A DNA stretch of 21,667 bases, taken from contig JAFPQL010000188.1 in NCBI GenBank assembly GCA_017414145.1, positions 1 through 21,667 on the forward strand. Reading direction: 5' to 3'. Source of the stretch: Oscillospiraceae bacterium. GTDB taxonomy: Bacteria; Bacillota_A; Clostridia; Oscillospirales; Ruminococcaceae. The position numbers were made by a program, and so were the translations under genes. Shown one piece after another: positions 1 to 6,668 of the stretch. The notes beneath the pieces were generated by a model, which searched no databases, was not told the DNA's origin, and saw nothing but the letters and a program-made list of their open reading frames with translations. Every line of letters starts with the position of its first letter. Position 1 is the stretch's first letter.

Positions 1-1
1 C

Positions 2-124
2 ATGGTGACGCACAATGACGCGATCAAAATGATGGCGGATCGCGTGGTCAAGCTCCGTGACGGCGTCATCCGCAAGAACGAGGTCAACAAGAAGAAGATC
101 AGCGCTGAGGCGCTCGAATGGTAA
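2..124 (+). CDS. ABC transporter ATP-binding protein, C-terminal end (partial)
   Basis: This is the last 40 codons of an ATPase whose start lies outside the window. The reading frame begins MVTHND, and VTHN is the H-loop (switch histidine) motif of ABC ATPases. It is followed by ADRVVKLRDGVI, the usual closing strand of MacB/LolD-type ATPases that partner FtsX-type permeases. A TAA stop ends it 12 nt before the permease start, so the two are almost certainly one operon and one transporter. Walker A, the signature motif and Walker B are not in the window, so substrate cannot be judged. Confidence 0.85.
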   Translation: MVTHNDAIKMMADRVVKLRDGVIRKNEVNKKKISAEALEW

Positions 125-136
125 GGGGGCGCTGAG

Positions 137-2389
137 ATGAGAAACCCCCTCTTTCGCCGCATCCCGCGTGAAATCCGCGGCGAACTCGGAAAATATGTCG
201 TCATCTTCCTGTTCATGGTGGCGATCATCAGTGTCGCATCCGGCTATTTCATCGGAGATGCGAGCCTGAAAGCGGCCTATGACAACAGCTTCGCCGACTA
301 CAACATCGAGGACGGCAATCTGGAGCTGCCGCTGGCCGCGGACGACGCGATGACAGAGGCGCTCGAAGCGGAGGATATCCGCATTTATGAGAATTTCTAC
401 AGCGATCTCGCCTGCAAGAATGACAGCAAGCTGCGCATTTTCAAGCTGCGCGATACAGTCAACAAGATCTGCCTGCTGAGCGGCAGCCTGCCCGAAGCCG
501 AGGACGAAATCGCACTGGACCGCCTTTACATGAAGAGCAACGACATCTCCGAGGGCGACACGGTCACGGCCGGCGGACTCGATTTCCGCGTGACCGGCAC
601 GGTCGCACTGCCGGACTATTCCGCGCTCTATGAGCACAATACCGATTTCATGTTTGACACCGAGAAATTCGGCGTCAGTGCCGTCAGTGAGTCCGGCTTT
701 GCACGCATACCGGAGGACGGAATGCACTGGTCATATTCGTGGAAATACGATGACCCGCCCGCCGAGCGCTTCAGCGAAGACGCCGTGAACCGCAGCGACG
801 ATCTGCTGAAGGCGGTCTCCCGGAAGACGCCCCTGCTGAACTATGTGCCGACCGTCCGGAACAGCGCCATCCGCTTTGCCGGAAACGACCTCGGCCACGA
901 CCGCATCATGATGATCGTCATGCTCGATATGCTGATCGTCATCATCGCGTTCGTGTTTGCTGTCACAACGAGCAACACGATTGCGCGTGAGGCAAATGTC
1001 ATCGGTACGCTGCGCGCCTCCGGCTATACAAAGGGCGAACTGATCCGGCACTACATGGCCGCCCCGCTCATCGTCCTGCTGATCGCGTCCGTCATCGGCA
1101 ACATCGGCGGATACACCTTTATGAAAACCGTCATGGCGGATATGTACCTCGGCTCGTACAGTCTGGTCAGCTACAAGGTGCTCTGGAACGCAGACGCCTT
1201 CGTGCAGACAACGGTCATTCCGCTGCTGATTCTCGCCGCAATCAACTTCCTGATGCTACTCTCGAAGCTGAGCCTGTCTCCGCTGCAGTTCCTGCGGCGC
1301 GACCTGAAGCGGCATCAGCGCAAAAAGGCGTTCAAGCTCAACACGAAAATTCCGATCATGACGCGCTACCGTCTGCGCGTGCTGTTCCAGAACATTCCGG
1401 GCTATGTCACGATTTTCGCCGGACTGTTCTTCGCCAGCGTGATTATGGTCTTCTGCCTGCTGTTCAATCCGCTGCTGAACAAGCTGGAAGAGGACACCAA
1501 GGACAACATGATCGCGTCGCATCAGTATCTGCTGAAAATGCCCGTCGAAACGGCAGAGGAGAGCGCGGAGAAGTTCTCTGCGGACAGTCTGAAAATCGTC
1601 CGCGGCAGCTTCAGCGAGGATGTCACGATCTACGGCATTCTGCCGGACAGCCGTTACTGCAAGGCGGATGTCAGCAGCGGTGACGCGGCGATTTCCAGTG
1701 CATACGCGGACAAATACAGCCTGAAAACCGGCGACACCGTGACCCTGCATGAGGAGTTCGGCGACAAAACCTATTCCTTCAAGGTCGGCAGCATTTACAA
1801 TTACCCCAGCACAATCGCGGTTTTCCTCTCGCAGGAAACCTTCAACGAGGCCTTTGATCTGGAGCCGGATTCCTTCTCCGGATATTTCTCCGACCGCGAG
1901 CTGACCGACATTGACAGCGGCATGGTTGCGGCACAGATCACGCTGGACGATCTGACCAAGACCTCCCGTCAGCTCAAGCGCTCCATGGGCAATATGATGT
2001 CCACCTTCCTTGTGCTCGGCATCACGGTCATCATTCTGGTTGTCTATATGCTGTCGAAGGTGATGATCGAAAAGAACACGCAGTCGATCTCCGTCGCCAA
2101 GATTCTGGGCTATCACTCCGGTGAAATCGGCAGAATCTATCTGCGGACGGCCACGATCGTCACGGTGCTGTCAATGCTGCTTTGTATGCCGCTGGTCAAC
2201 ATTGCGCTGGACAAAATCTGGCGCATGATGATGATGGAGTATGCGGGCTGGCTGGCCCCGACGGTTCCGATGTCGGCCTTCGGCAAGACGATTGCGCTCG
2301 GCATCCTGACCTACGCGGTCACGGCGCTGATTCTGAAACGGAAGATCAGCCGTGTCCCGATGGATGAAGCCCTGAAGAACACGGAATAA
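137..2389 (+). CDS. FtsX-like ABC transporter permease, two-module type
   Basis: A 750-residue integral membrane permease that would work with the ATPase just upstream. It has two FtsX-type modules. Each has one leading helix (about residues 20-42 and 425-447), a large extracytoplasmic domain, and three further helices (about 258-280, 310-330, 355-375 and 635-660, 690-710, 725-745). The long soluble loops (about 43-255 and 450-630) are rich in short beta-type segments, as in MacB-like mechanotransmission proteins. The architecture fits exporters of lipoproteins, peptides or antibiotics, or transenvelope machines that do not move a substrate. Which one cannot be told from sequence. The ribosome binding site is a weak G-rich stretch in the 12-nt gap after the ATPase stop. 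The length is normal for the two-module family and no frameshift is seen. Confidence 0.88.
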   Translation: MRNPLFRRIPREIRGELGKYVVIFLFMVAIISVASGYFIGDASLKAAYDNSFADYNIEDGNLELPLAADDAMTEALEAEDIRIYENFYSDLACKNDSKLRIFKLRDTVNKICLLSGSLPEAEDEIALDRLYMKSNDISEGDTVTAGGLDFRVTGTVALPDYSALYEHNTDFMFDTEKFGVSAVSESGFARIPEDGMHWSYSWKYDDPPAERFSEDAVNRSDDLLKAVSRKTPLLNYVPTVRNSAIRFAGNDLGHDRIMMIVMLDMLIVIIAFVFAVTTSNTIAREANVIGTLRASGYTKGELIRHYMAAPLIVLLIASVIGNIGGYTFMKTVMADMYLGSYSLVSYKVLWNADAFVQTTVIPLLILAAINFLMLLSKLSLSPLQFLRRDLKRHQRKKAFKLNTKIPIMTRYRLRVLFQNIPGYVTIFAGLFFASVIMVFCLLFNPLLNKLEEDTKDNMIASHQYLLKMPVETAEESAEKFSADSLKIVRGSFSEDVTIYGILPDSRYCKADVSSGDAAISSAYADKYSLKTGDTVTLHEEFGDKTYSFKVGSIYNYPSTIAVFLSQETFNEAFDLEPDSFSGYFSDRELTDIDSGMVAAQITLDDLTKTSRQLKRSMGNMMSTFLVLGITVIILVVYMLSKVMIEKNTQSISVAKILGYHSGEIGRIYLRTATIVTVLSMLLCMPLVNIALDKIWRMMMMEYAGWLAPTVPMSAFGKTIALGILTYAVTALILKRKISRVPMDEALKNTE

Positions 2390-2462
2390 TGCTGCTGCGG
2401 GACGCCACCGCAGGCATTTCCGAACCGGAAAGACCCCGCAAGCCAAACGGCATTTCCAATGA

Positions 2463-2504
2463 AACCGGCGCTGCCATCTACAACATGGCAACGCCGGTTC
2501 TTTT
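2463..2504 (+). terminator. Rho-independent terminator after the ABC permease, probably bidirectional
   Basis: A 15-bp stem with one mismatch pairs 2463-2477 with 2485-2499 around a 7-nt loop. It is followed by a T-rich run to 2504. The converging LysR gene ends at 2532 on the other strand, so the same hairpin probably serves both. Confidence 0.8.
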
Positions 2505-2531
2505 GCGGCGAAACTGTCCCCGTCGGAACGG

Positions 2532-3431
2532 TCATGGGGCGCTGCCCGCCTGTGCGCCGAGATCCGCCCGGAACCGCTCCAGAAACAACGCCGCTGCCTT
2601 TGTGAATACCGTGTACCGCTTCCACACAAAATGACACCCAACTTGAACCGCCGGATGCAGCGGCCGGAAACACAGTTCACTGTCTCCGCTCACATTGATC
2701 AGCCGGTCCAGACACAGACAGCAGCCCAGCCCCTCACGCGCCATCACCGACCCGTTATAGACCAGATTGTACTCCGCAACCGTCCGGATCCTGCTCCCGT
2801 CCAGCCCGAACCGTTGCAGCATCAGCTCTTTGTGATTGCGCTGCTTCGGCACAATCAGCGGCAGCTCCGCCAGATCGTCCAGTTCGATCCGCTCCTTCTC
2901 AGCAAGCGGATGATCGCGGCGCATCAGCAGCCCGAACCGGTCCCTGAGCGGCATCTCAATCCCCTCGTATTTCGCCGCGTCATAACTCTGGAAGATGATG
3001 CCGAAGTCAATAATTCCCCGCTCCAGCCGCTCCATGACATCGGTCGCATCCGCACTGTATATGCTGTATGTCACATCGGGATACTCCGCCTGCATCCGTT
3101 TTGCCGTGTCCGCAATCAGTCTGACCGCATAAGTCTCCCCCGCGCCGATATACACCTTGCCGGAAATGTGGCTGTCGCTCTGCCGGACCTCCTGTTCGGC
3201 CTTGTCCAGCAGCTCGACGATCTCCTCGGCACGCTTGCGCAGAATCATCCCGTCCTCTGTCAGCGTGACGCCCTTATTGGAACGGATCAGCAGCGGTTTC
3301 CCCAGCTCCTCCTCCAGTTCCTTCAGCTGACGGGAGAGCGTCGGCTGCGACAGATACAGCCGCTCCGCCGCCGCCGAATAGCTCTGCTCCCGCGCCACGG
3401 CGAGAAAATACCGCAGTACCCGGATGTCCAT
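2532..3431 (-). CDS. LysR-family transcriptional regulator
   Basis: A DNA-binding regulator of 299 residues. The N-terminal winged helix-turn-helix is clear: MDIRVLRYFLAVA, then SAAAERLYLSQPTLSRQLKELE, which is the LysR recognition helix region. An effector-binding domain of two periplasmic-binding-protein-like lobes fills the rest (about residues 90-290). I chose the ATG at 3431 over the ATG two codons upstream at 3437. A perfect AGGAGG (3444-3439) lies 7 nt from the former but only 1 nt from the latter. The gene is alone between two terminators. The usual divergent target gene is not visible: the upstream neighbour runs in the same direction, so the target may be the gene itself or lie elsewhere. 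Effector unknown. Confidence 0.9.
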   Translation of the reverse strand: MDIRVLRYFLAVAREQSYSAAAERLYLSQPTLSRQLKELEEELGKPLLIRSNKGVTLTEDGMILRKRAEEIVELLDKAEQEVRQSDSHISGKVYIGAGETYAVRLIADTAKRMQAEYPDVTYSIYSADATDVMERLERGIIDFGIIFQSYDAAKYEGIEMPLRDRFGLLMRRDHPLAEKERIELDDLAELPLIVPKQRNHKELMLQRFGLDGSRIRTVAEYNLVYNGSVMAREGLGCCLCLDRLINVSGDSELCFRPLHPAVQVGCHFVWKRYTVFTKAAALFLERFRADLGAQAGSAP

Positions 3432-3452
3432 GTGCATCCCTCCTTTTTCTGC

Positions 3453-3481
3453 ATTATATCACATCTGCGCATCCGCGTCAA
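3453..3481 (-). promoter_or_regulatory. Sigma-A promoter of the LysR gene
   Basis: TTGACG (3481-3476), a 17-nt spacer and TATAAT (3458-3453) on the minus strand. Transcription should begin near 3446, only two or three bases before the ribosome binding site, giving an unusually short leader of about 15 nt. Confidence 0.75.
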
Positions 3482-3533
3482 GCATCGCCGCTGCTTTACT
3501 ATGCGGTCCGGTTATAGACAACCGCGAACAACA

Positions 3534-3570
3534 CCGCCCGCCGGTTCCGAAGCACGGAGCCCGCGGGCGG
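3534..3570 (-). terminator. GC-rich hairpin after the XRE regulator gene
   Basis: 16-nt arms (3534-3549 and 3555-3570) pair at 14 positions around a 5-nt loop, just past the stop codon at 3579. The run after the stem on the minus strand is only moderately T-rich (TGTTGTT), so termination may be incomplete. The hairpin separates this unit from the LysR promoter. Confidence 0.6.
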
Positions 3571-3578
3571 TTGCTGTG

Positions 3579-4571
3579 TTATTTTTTCGTGACCTGCTTG
3601 ACAATGATGGACAGCGCCGCACTGAGCAGTGCCGCGACCGGAAAGATAATCCAGCTTCTCTCCCAGTCATTGGTCAGCAGACTGTAGCCGAGGAAGACGG
3701 CGATGACCAGCGTCCAGAAAATGCCCATGACATTTTGCAGCGTGGATTCATCGGCGGTCTTATTTGCGCGGGAATACTCCCCTTCTTCGAGCAGCTTGGA
3801 AAAGCCTGCGCGGATGATGCTGCACCGGATAATCAGAAAGACGCCGATGCTGACGAACAGAAAGAGCGACGCACCGCTGACCGCGTCCCTGCGGCCGGAC
3901 TGCGGCAGAACCGTATCCAGAATAATCGGCGGAATGACCGAAAGGATACAGAAGACGATGCCCGTCACCAGATCGCGCAGATAATGCGGATGATGCTGCG
4001 TGCGCTTTTCCCGCACCATGCCGGAAACGCCGTATTCGGTGTCAATCGGCTCCTTTGAGAGATATTCATAGGGCTTCATCTGGATGCCGGAGATGATGAG
4101 CAATGCCACACCCGCGGCGACCATCAGAAACAGAATGACCGCGCTCAGATTGCTGAGATTGTGAATCACGGCGATTCTGCCGCCGCTCTCCAGCTCGGAA
4201 TCCGGGCTGAGCAGAATGGCGGGAACCACAGAAAGGATGCAGAGCACCACGCCGATCGCAATCCGCAGGGCGTGCGTGCGGTTATCCTTCAGGAAGGTGT
4301 TGGCCTCCTCCATGCTGACGCGGCGCAGCGGCGGCTCCAGCGTGTCGGGGGTGTCGGCGGGGGCGCTCAGCTCCTCACTGTCCTTTAATAAGGTATCGGT
4401 GCTGACGCCGAAGATTTCAGAGAGCTGCAGGATGCGGGTGAGGTCCGGTGTGGACTGGGCGCTCTCCCACTTTGAAACAGACTGCCGGCTGACATTCATC
4501 CGGTCAGCGAGCTCCTCCTGAGACATTCCTGCCTGCTTGCGCAGTTCCATAATTTTGTCCGCGAGTATCAT
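3579..4571 (-). CDS. XRE-family transcriptional regulator with six-helix membrane domain
   Basis: A 330-residue protein. The N-terminal helix-turn-helix (about residues 1-62) is typical XRE: MSQEELADRMNVSRQSVSKWE, then a conserved tail reading FGVSTDTLLKD. A linker follows, and then six hydrophobic segments (about 101-121, 142-163, 200-222, 233-254, 281-300, 306-326). The first four form an internal duplication: GVVLCILSVVPAILL matches GIVFCILSVIPPIIL, and each is followed by a second helix and a charged stretch (YEYLSKE versus LLEEGEYSR). This suggests a regulator tethered to the membrane that senses an envelope signal and controls its own or nearby genes. AGGAGGT sits 8 nt before the ATG. 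No obvious effector gene is in the same unit, so the role is inferred only. Confidence 0.85.
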   Translation of the reverse strand: MILADKIMELRKQAGMSQEELADRMNVSRQSVSKWESAQSTPDLTRILQLSEIFGVSTDTLLKDSEELSAPADTPDTLEPPLRRVSMEEANTFLKDNRTHALRIAIGVVLCILSVVPAILLSPDSELESGGRIAVIHNLSNLSAVILFLMVAAGVALLIISGIQMKPYEYLSKEPIDTEYGVSGMVREKRTQHHPHYLRDLVTGIVFCILSVIPPIILDTVLPQSGRRDAVSGASLFLFVSIGVFLIIRCSIIRAGFSKLLEEGEYSRANKTADESTLQNVMGIFWTLVIAVFLGYSLLTNDWERSWIIFPVAALLSAALSIIVKQVTKK

Positions 4572-4621
4572 AATATGTACCTCCTGTTATTTGATTGCGG
4601 GTCGGGTGATTTGCTGATATC

Positions 4622-4650
4622 ATGATACCAAATCGGCCGGTTGCAGTCAA
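4622..4650 (-). promoter_or_regulatory. Promoter of the XRE membrane regulator
   Basis: TTGACT (4650-4645), 17-nt spacer, TATCAT (4627-4622). The -10 lies within the palindrome TATCATGATA, and a CGGTTGCA repeat abuts the -35. Both are candidate operator sites. Confidence 0.65.
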
Positions 4651-4718
4651 GAAACCCCGCCTGCCAATTTGTCAACCGGCGGTTGCAATCGCGTATTTTC
4701 GCGCTTTTCGCGGTTGCA
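4638..4718 (+). repeat. Three direct copies of CGGTTGCA upstream of the XRE gene
   Basis: Exact 8-bp copies at 4638-4645, 4680-4687 and 4711-4718. The first touches the -35 of the XRE promoter. Spacings of 42 and 31 bp are close to whole helical turns (four and three), as expected for a cooperatively bound operator. Autoregulation by the XRE protein is an inference. Confidence 0.5.
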
Positions 4719-4739
4719 GGGCCAGAAAATGCGTGCTGC

Positions 4740-4797
4740 GGGCAGTCGCCGGCGCGGTCTGCCCGGCGGCACATCGGAACGCCTTTTCCGGATGTGC
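4740..4797 (-). other. Two further hairpins in the rpsI downstream region
   Basis: The 331-nt gap between the XRE gene and rpsI has no credible gene. Besides the rpsI terminator-like stem it holds two back-to-back hairpins. Arms 4769-4775/4791-4797 are extended by 4776-4779/4786-4789 with one bulged base. Arms 4740-4745/4759-4764 have an inner stem. Neither has a T-run. They could be part of a structured 3' UTR or a small RNA. Confidence 0.4.
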
Positions 4798-4799
4798 AA

Positions 4800-4836
4800 G
4801 ATGCCCGCCGGTCAGCGGAACCGACCGGCGGGCATC
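4800..4836 (-). terminator. Strong hairpin downstream of rpsI
   Basis: A perfect 14-bp stem (4800-4813 with 4823-4836) with a 9-nt loop, 66 nt past the rpsI stop. The following minus-strand run is only TT, so it is a strong barrier or 3'-end stabiliser rather than a textbook terminator. Confidence 0.6.
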
Positions 4837-4902
4837 GTCATCTGCCTTATGAAACATCACGCAGCAGCACACTCTGCTCTCGCAGCAGACTGATTCGGAA
4901 AA

Positions 4903-5319
4903 TCAGCGCTTGGAGAACTGCGGTGCGCGGCGGGCTGCCTTGAGGCCGTACTTCTTTCTTTCCTTCATTCTCGGGTCACGAGTCAGGAAACCGGCCTTCT
5001 TCAGTGCAGCACGCAGCTCCGGATTGAACTGGAGCAGGGCTCTTGCAGCACCGTGACGGATTGCACCGGCCTGGCCGGTCACGCCGCCGCCGGCGACAGT
5101 GCAGACCACATCGAACTGTGCAGCGGTCTCGGTCAGCTCAAGCGGCTGACGGACGATCAGCTTCAGGGTCTCCAGACCAAAGTAATCGTCAATGCTTCTG
5201 CCGTTGATGGTAACATTGCCGGAGCCCGGATAGAGACGGACTCTTGCAACGGAGTGCTTTCTTCTGCCGGTCCCGTAGTAGGACTTCAGCTTTGCCTGAT
5301 AGGAAACTGCTTCGCTCAT
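4903..5319 (-). CDS. rpsI: 30S ribosomal protein S9
   Basis: A small-subunit ribosomal protein of 138 residues. The family core is intact: [15 protein letters not shown] near the N-terminus, [20 protein letters not shown] in the middle, and the basic tail [22 protein letters not shown], ending FSKR. The C-terminal tail reaches the P-site tRNA in the ribosome. It has a short lineage-type N-terminal extension before the core. A GGAG-containing ribosome binding site precedes the ATG. It lies 18 nt after rplM, the near-universal bacterial gene pair, so both are made from the rplM promoter. Confidence 0.98.
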   Translation of the reverse strand: MSEAVSYQAKLKSYYGTGRRKHSVARVRLYPGSGNVTINGRSIDDYFGLETLKLIVRQPLELTETAAQFDVVCTVAGGGVTGQAGAIRHGAARALLQFNPELRAALKKAGFLTRDPRMKERKKYGLKAARRAPQFSKR

Positions 5320-5337
5320 TGTTCAGGGACTCCTTTC

Positions 5338-5766
5338 TTACAGTGTGTAAAGCTCAGGCTTCTGAGCTGCATTCTTGTGCTCTGCACCTGCGTAGACACG
5401 CAGACGCTTCATGGACGCTCTGCCGATGTGGTTGTTCGGCAGCATTCCCTGCACGGCGATGAACATCGCGTGCTCCGGCCGCTTCTCCATGAGCTCACGG
5501 TAGGAGACCTTCTTCAGGTGGCCGATCCAGCCGATGTGCCAGATCTCAAACTTCTGATCGAGCTTCTTGCCGGTCAGAACTGCCTTGCCGCAGTTGATGA
5601 TGATGACATGATCGCCGCAGTCGGTATTCGGGGTGAAATCGACGCGGTGCTTGCCGCGGAGCAGTGCGGCAGCCTTTGCAGCGGTGCGGCCGAGCGACTC
5701 GCCTGCTGCGTCAATGATATACCATTTCCGGCTGACTTCCGCAGCCTTCAGCATGGTTGTTGACAT
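5338..5766 (-). CDS. rplM: 50S ribosomal protein L13
   Basis: A large-subunit ribosomal protein of 142 residues, an early 23S rRNA binder. Conserved features include KWYIIDAAGESLGRTAAKAA at the start, NTDCGDHVIIIN, GKAVLTGKK, KGMLP-like VQGMLPNNHIGR, and LRVYAGAEHKNAAQKPE near the end. One oddity is the usual RHTGYPGG-type loop, which here reads WHIGWIGH. GGAGGA lies 8 nt before the ATG. It is first in the rplM-rpsI operon and is preceded by a consensus promoter and a short structured leader. Confidence 0.98.
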   Translation of the reverse strand: MSTTMLKAAEVSRKWYIIDAAGESLGRTAAKAAALLRGKHRVDFTPNTDCGDHVIIINCGKAVLTGKKLDQKFEIWHIGWIGHLKKVSYRELMEKRPEHAMFIAVQGMLPNNHIGRASMKRLRVYAGAEHKNAAQKPELYTL

Positions 5767-5843
5767 AATACTCGTCCTCCGTTCAGATTTTTGGTAACCG
5801 AATCGGGCGCTTCACGGGGAGAAGCTGCCTTTTTTCGGCGTGC
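5767..5843 (-). promoter_or_regulatory. Structured 5' leader of rplM-rpsI, possible L13 autoregulatory leader
   Basis: About 77 nt separate the predicted start of transcription from rplM. The leader contains an 8-bp stem with one bulged base (5806-5813 with 5821-5829) and a 7-nt loop. An overlapping alternative stem pairs GCC and GGC around an A-run. Firmicute L13 leaders that bind L13 are known (L13_leader family), but I could not match the consensus by eye, so the assignment is tentative. Confidence 0.4.
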
Positions 5844-5849
5844 TTTCCT

Positions 5850-5878
5850 ATTATACACGATTCAAAACGGTTTGTCAA
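5850..5878 (-). promoter_or_regulatory. rplM: Consensus promoter of rplM-rpsI
   Basis: Perfect TTGACA (5878-5873), 17-nt spacer, perfect TATAAT (5855-5850). Upstream of the -35 are the palindrome GGCAAATTGCC (5881-5891) and an unbroken A/T tract (5893-5908) placed like an UP element. This is as expected for a strong ribosomal-protein promoter. Confidence 0.9.
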
Positions 5879-5913
5879 CAGGCAAATTGCCGAAATTTAA
5901 AAATATATCCCTC

Positions 5914-5940
5914 AATCTCTGGAAATCTCTTGAAATCTCT
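5914..5940 (+). repeat. Three 10-bp-phased AATCTCT repeats upstream of the rplM promoter
   Basis: AATCTCT recurs at 5914-5920, 5924-5930 and 5934-5940, exactly one helical turn apart; the second and third copies extend to GAAATCTCT. They sit about 70-100 bp upstream of the rplM start of transcription and just past the stop of the neighbouring membrane-protein gene. Function unknown. Confidence 0.5.
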
Positions 5941-5976
5941 CCCGATTGCTCTCGTTCTCGTGTTTCATTTCATTTT

Positions 5977-6543
5977 TCAGAGGCCGGGCGGCAGGCGGCG
6001 CTGCACGGAACTGTCCTCCGGCGGCATCGCTTCCGTGTCGGCCATGGCAAAGCATTTGCCGTACCCGGTGACCACGCCGACCATCGTACTGCCTGACCGC
6101 ACATTCTTATAGTCCAGATACACGGGGCAGCAGTATGTATTGCCGTCTGATGCGGTGATCGAATACGGGTGCTTGCCGCGGTCCGGCGATTTGCCTGCGA
6201 CGATGATTCTGCCGCATTGATAATTGCAGCGGCGCACGCAGGAAATCGGGCTGGTCGGGCCGTAATACCGCCCGATGCCGCCGACCGCCAGACAGATAAA
6301 GACGACAATCAGAATCACCGCCACATAGGACAGCTCGACCCTGTGCAAACTGCCTCTTGGGGTGTAAGTGAGGGCGGACGGCTTGACAACGCCCAGAAAC
6401 ACCGGAATCGAAAGCACGCTGAAAAACAGCGCGCCGACTCCGAAGCACACCAGTTTCGTCATATAGCCGCCGCGCCGGTCCTCCAGATAGCGGAGCAGCT
6501 CCCGTCGCTGCGCTTCCGTAATCACAGCAAATCCGTACTCCAT
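5977..6543 (-). CDS. Cys-rich two-helix membrane protein of unknown function
   Basis: A 188-residue protein I do not recognise. It has a short charged N-terminus and two transmembrane helices (about 31-53 and 72-94). A soluble C-terminal domain follows, with a C-x3-C-x3-C cluster (Cys102, 106, 110), a Cys pair at 138-139 and Cys164. The second half (TYCCPVYLDY, STMVGVVTGYGKCFAM) alternates like a small beta-barrel. The longer reading frame begins at 6561, but AGGAAGG (6556-6550) lies 6 nt before the ATG at 6543, so I take that start. It is transcribed alone from its own consensus promoter. It could be a metal- or disulphide-bearing sensor or an assembly factor; no homolog is evident by eye. 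No terminator is obvious before the rplM promoter. Confidence 0.75.
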   Translation of the reverse strand: MEYGFAVITEAQRRELLRYLEDRRGGYMTKLVCFGVGALFFSVLSIPVFLGVVKPSALTYTPRGSLHRVELSYVAVILIVVFICLAVGGIGRYYGPTSPISCVRRCNYQCGRIIVAGKSPDRGKHPYSITASDGNTYCCPVYLDYKNVRSGSTMVGVVTGYGKCFAMADTEAMPPEDSSVQRRLPPGL

Positions 6544-6572
6544 GATGCACCTTCCTTTCATGTCTTTCTGTG

Positions 6573-6601
6573 ATTATACCACAAAAACGCCCTGTTGTCA
6601 A
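6573..6601 (-). promoter_or_regulatory. Consensus promoter of the Cys-rich membrane protein gene
   Basis: Perfect TTGACA (6601-6596), 17-nt spacer, perfect TATAAT (6578-6573). The -35 and spacer are embedded in the terminator hairpin of the upstream fibre operon, so the two elements overlap physically. Confidence 0.88.
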
Positions 6602-6618
6602 TCAAAGACAGCAGGGCG
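6583..6618 (-). terminator. Rho-independent terminator of the fibre/sortase operon
   Basis: Arms 6607-6618 and 6588-6599 pair with one mismatch around a 7-nt loop. They are followed on the minus strand by GTTTTTG (T-run 6587-6583), 50 nt past the sortase stop codon. It is a textbook terminator. Confidence 0.85.
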
Positions 6619-6668
6619 CCTGATGCGGATGCGCAAATAATCAGCATTGCTTCCGCCGTATTTGCCGG

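Noticed and set aside
2631..4058. 475-codon plus-strand open frame
   Set aside because: It lies antisense to the LysR and XRE genes, is rich in Gln, Arg and His, and has no family motifs or ribosome binding site. It is a GC-rich codon-bias shadow.
4670..4675. TTGACA on the minus strand as a second XRE promoter
   Set aside because: No -10-like hexamer at 16-18 nt (TTCTTG instead).
5914..5940. CRISPR or short tandem-repeat array
   Set aside because: Only three 7-9 bp units with no spacers; better viewed as phased sites.
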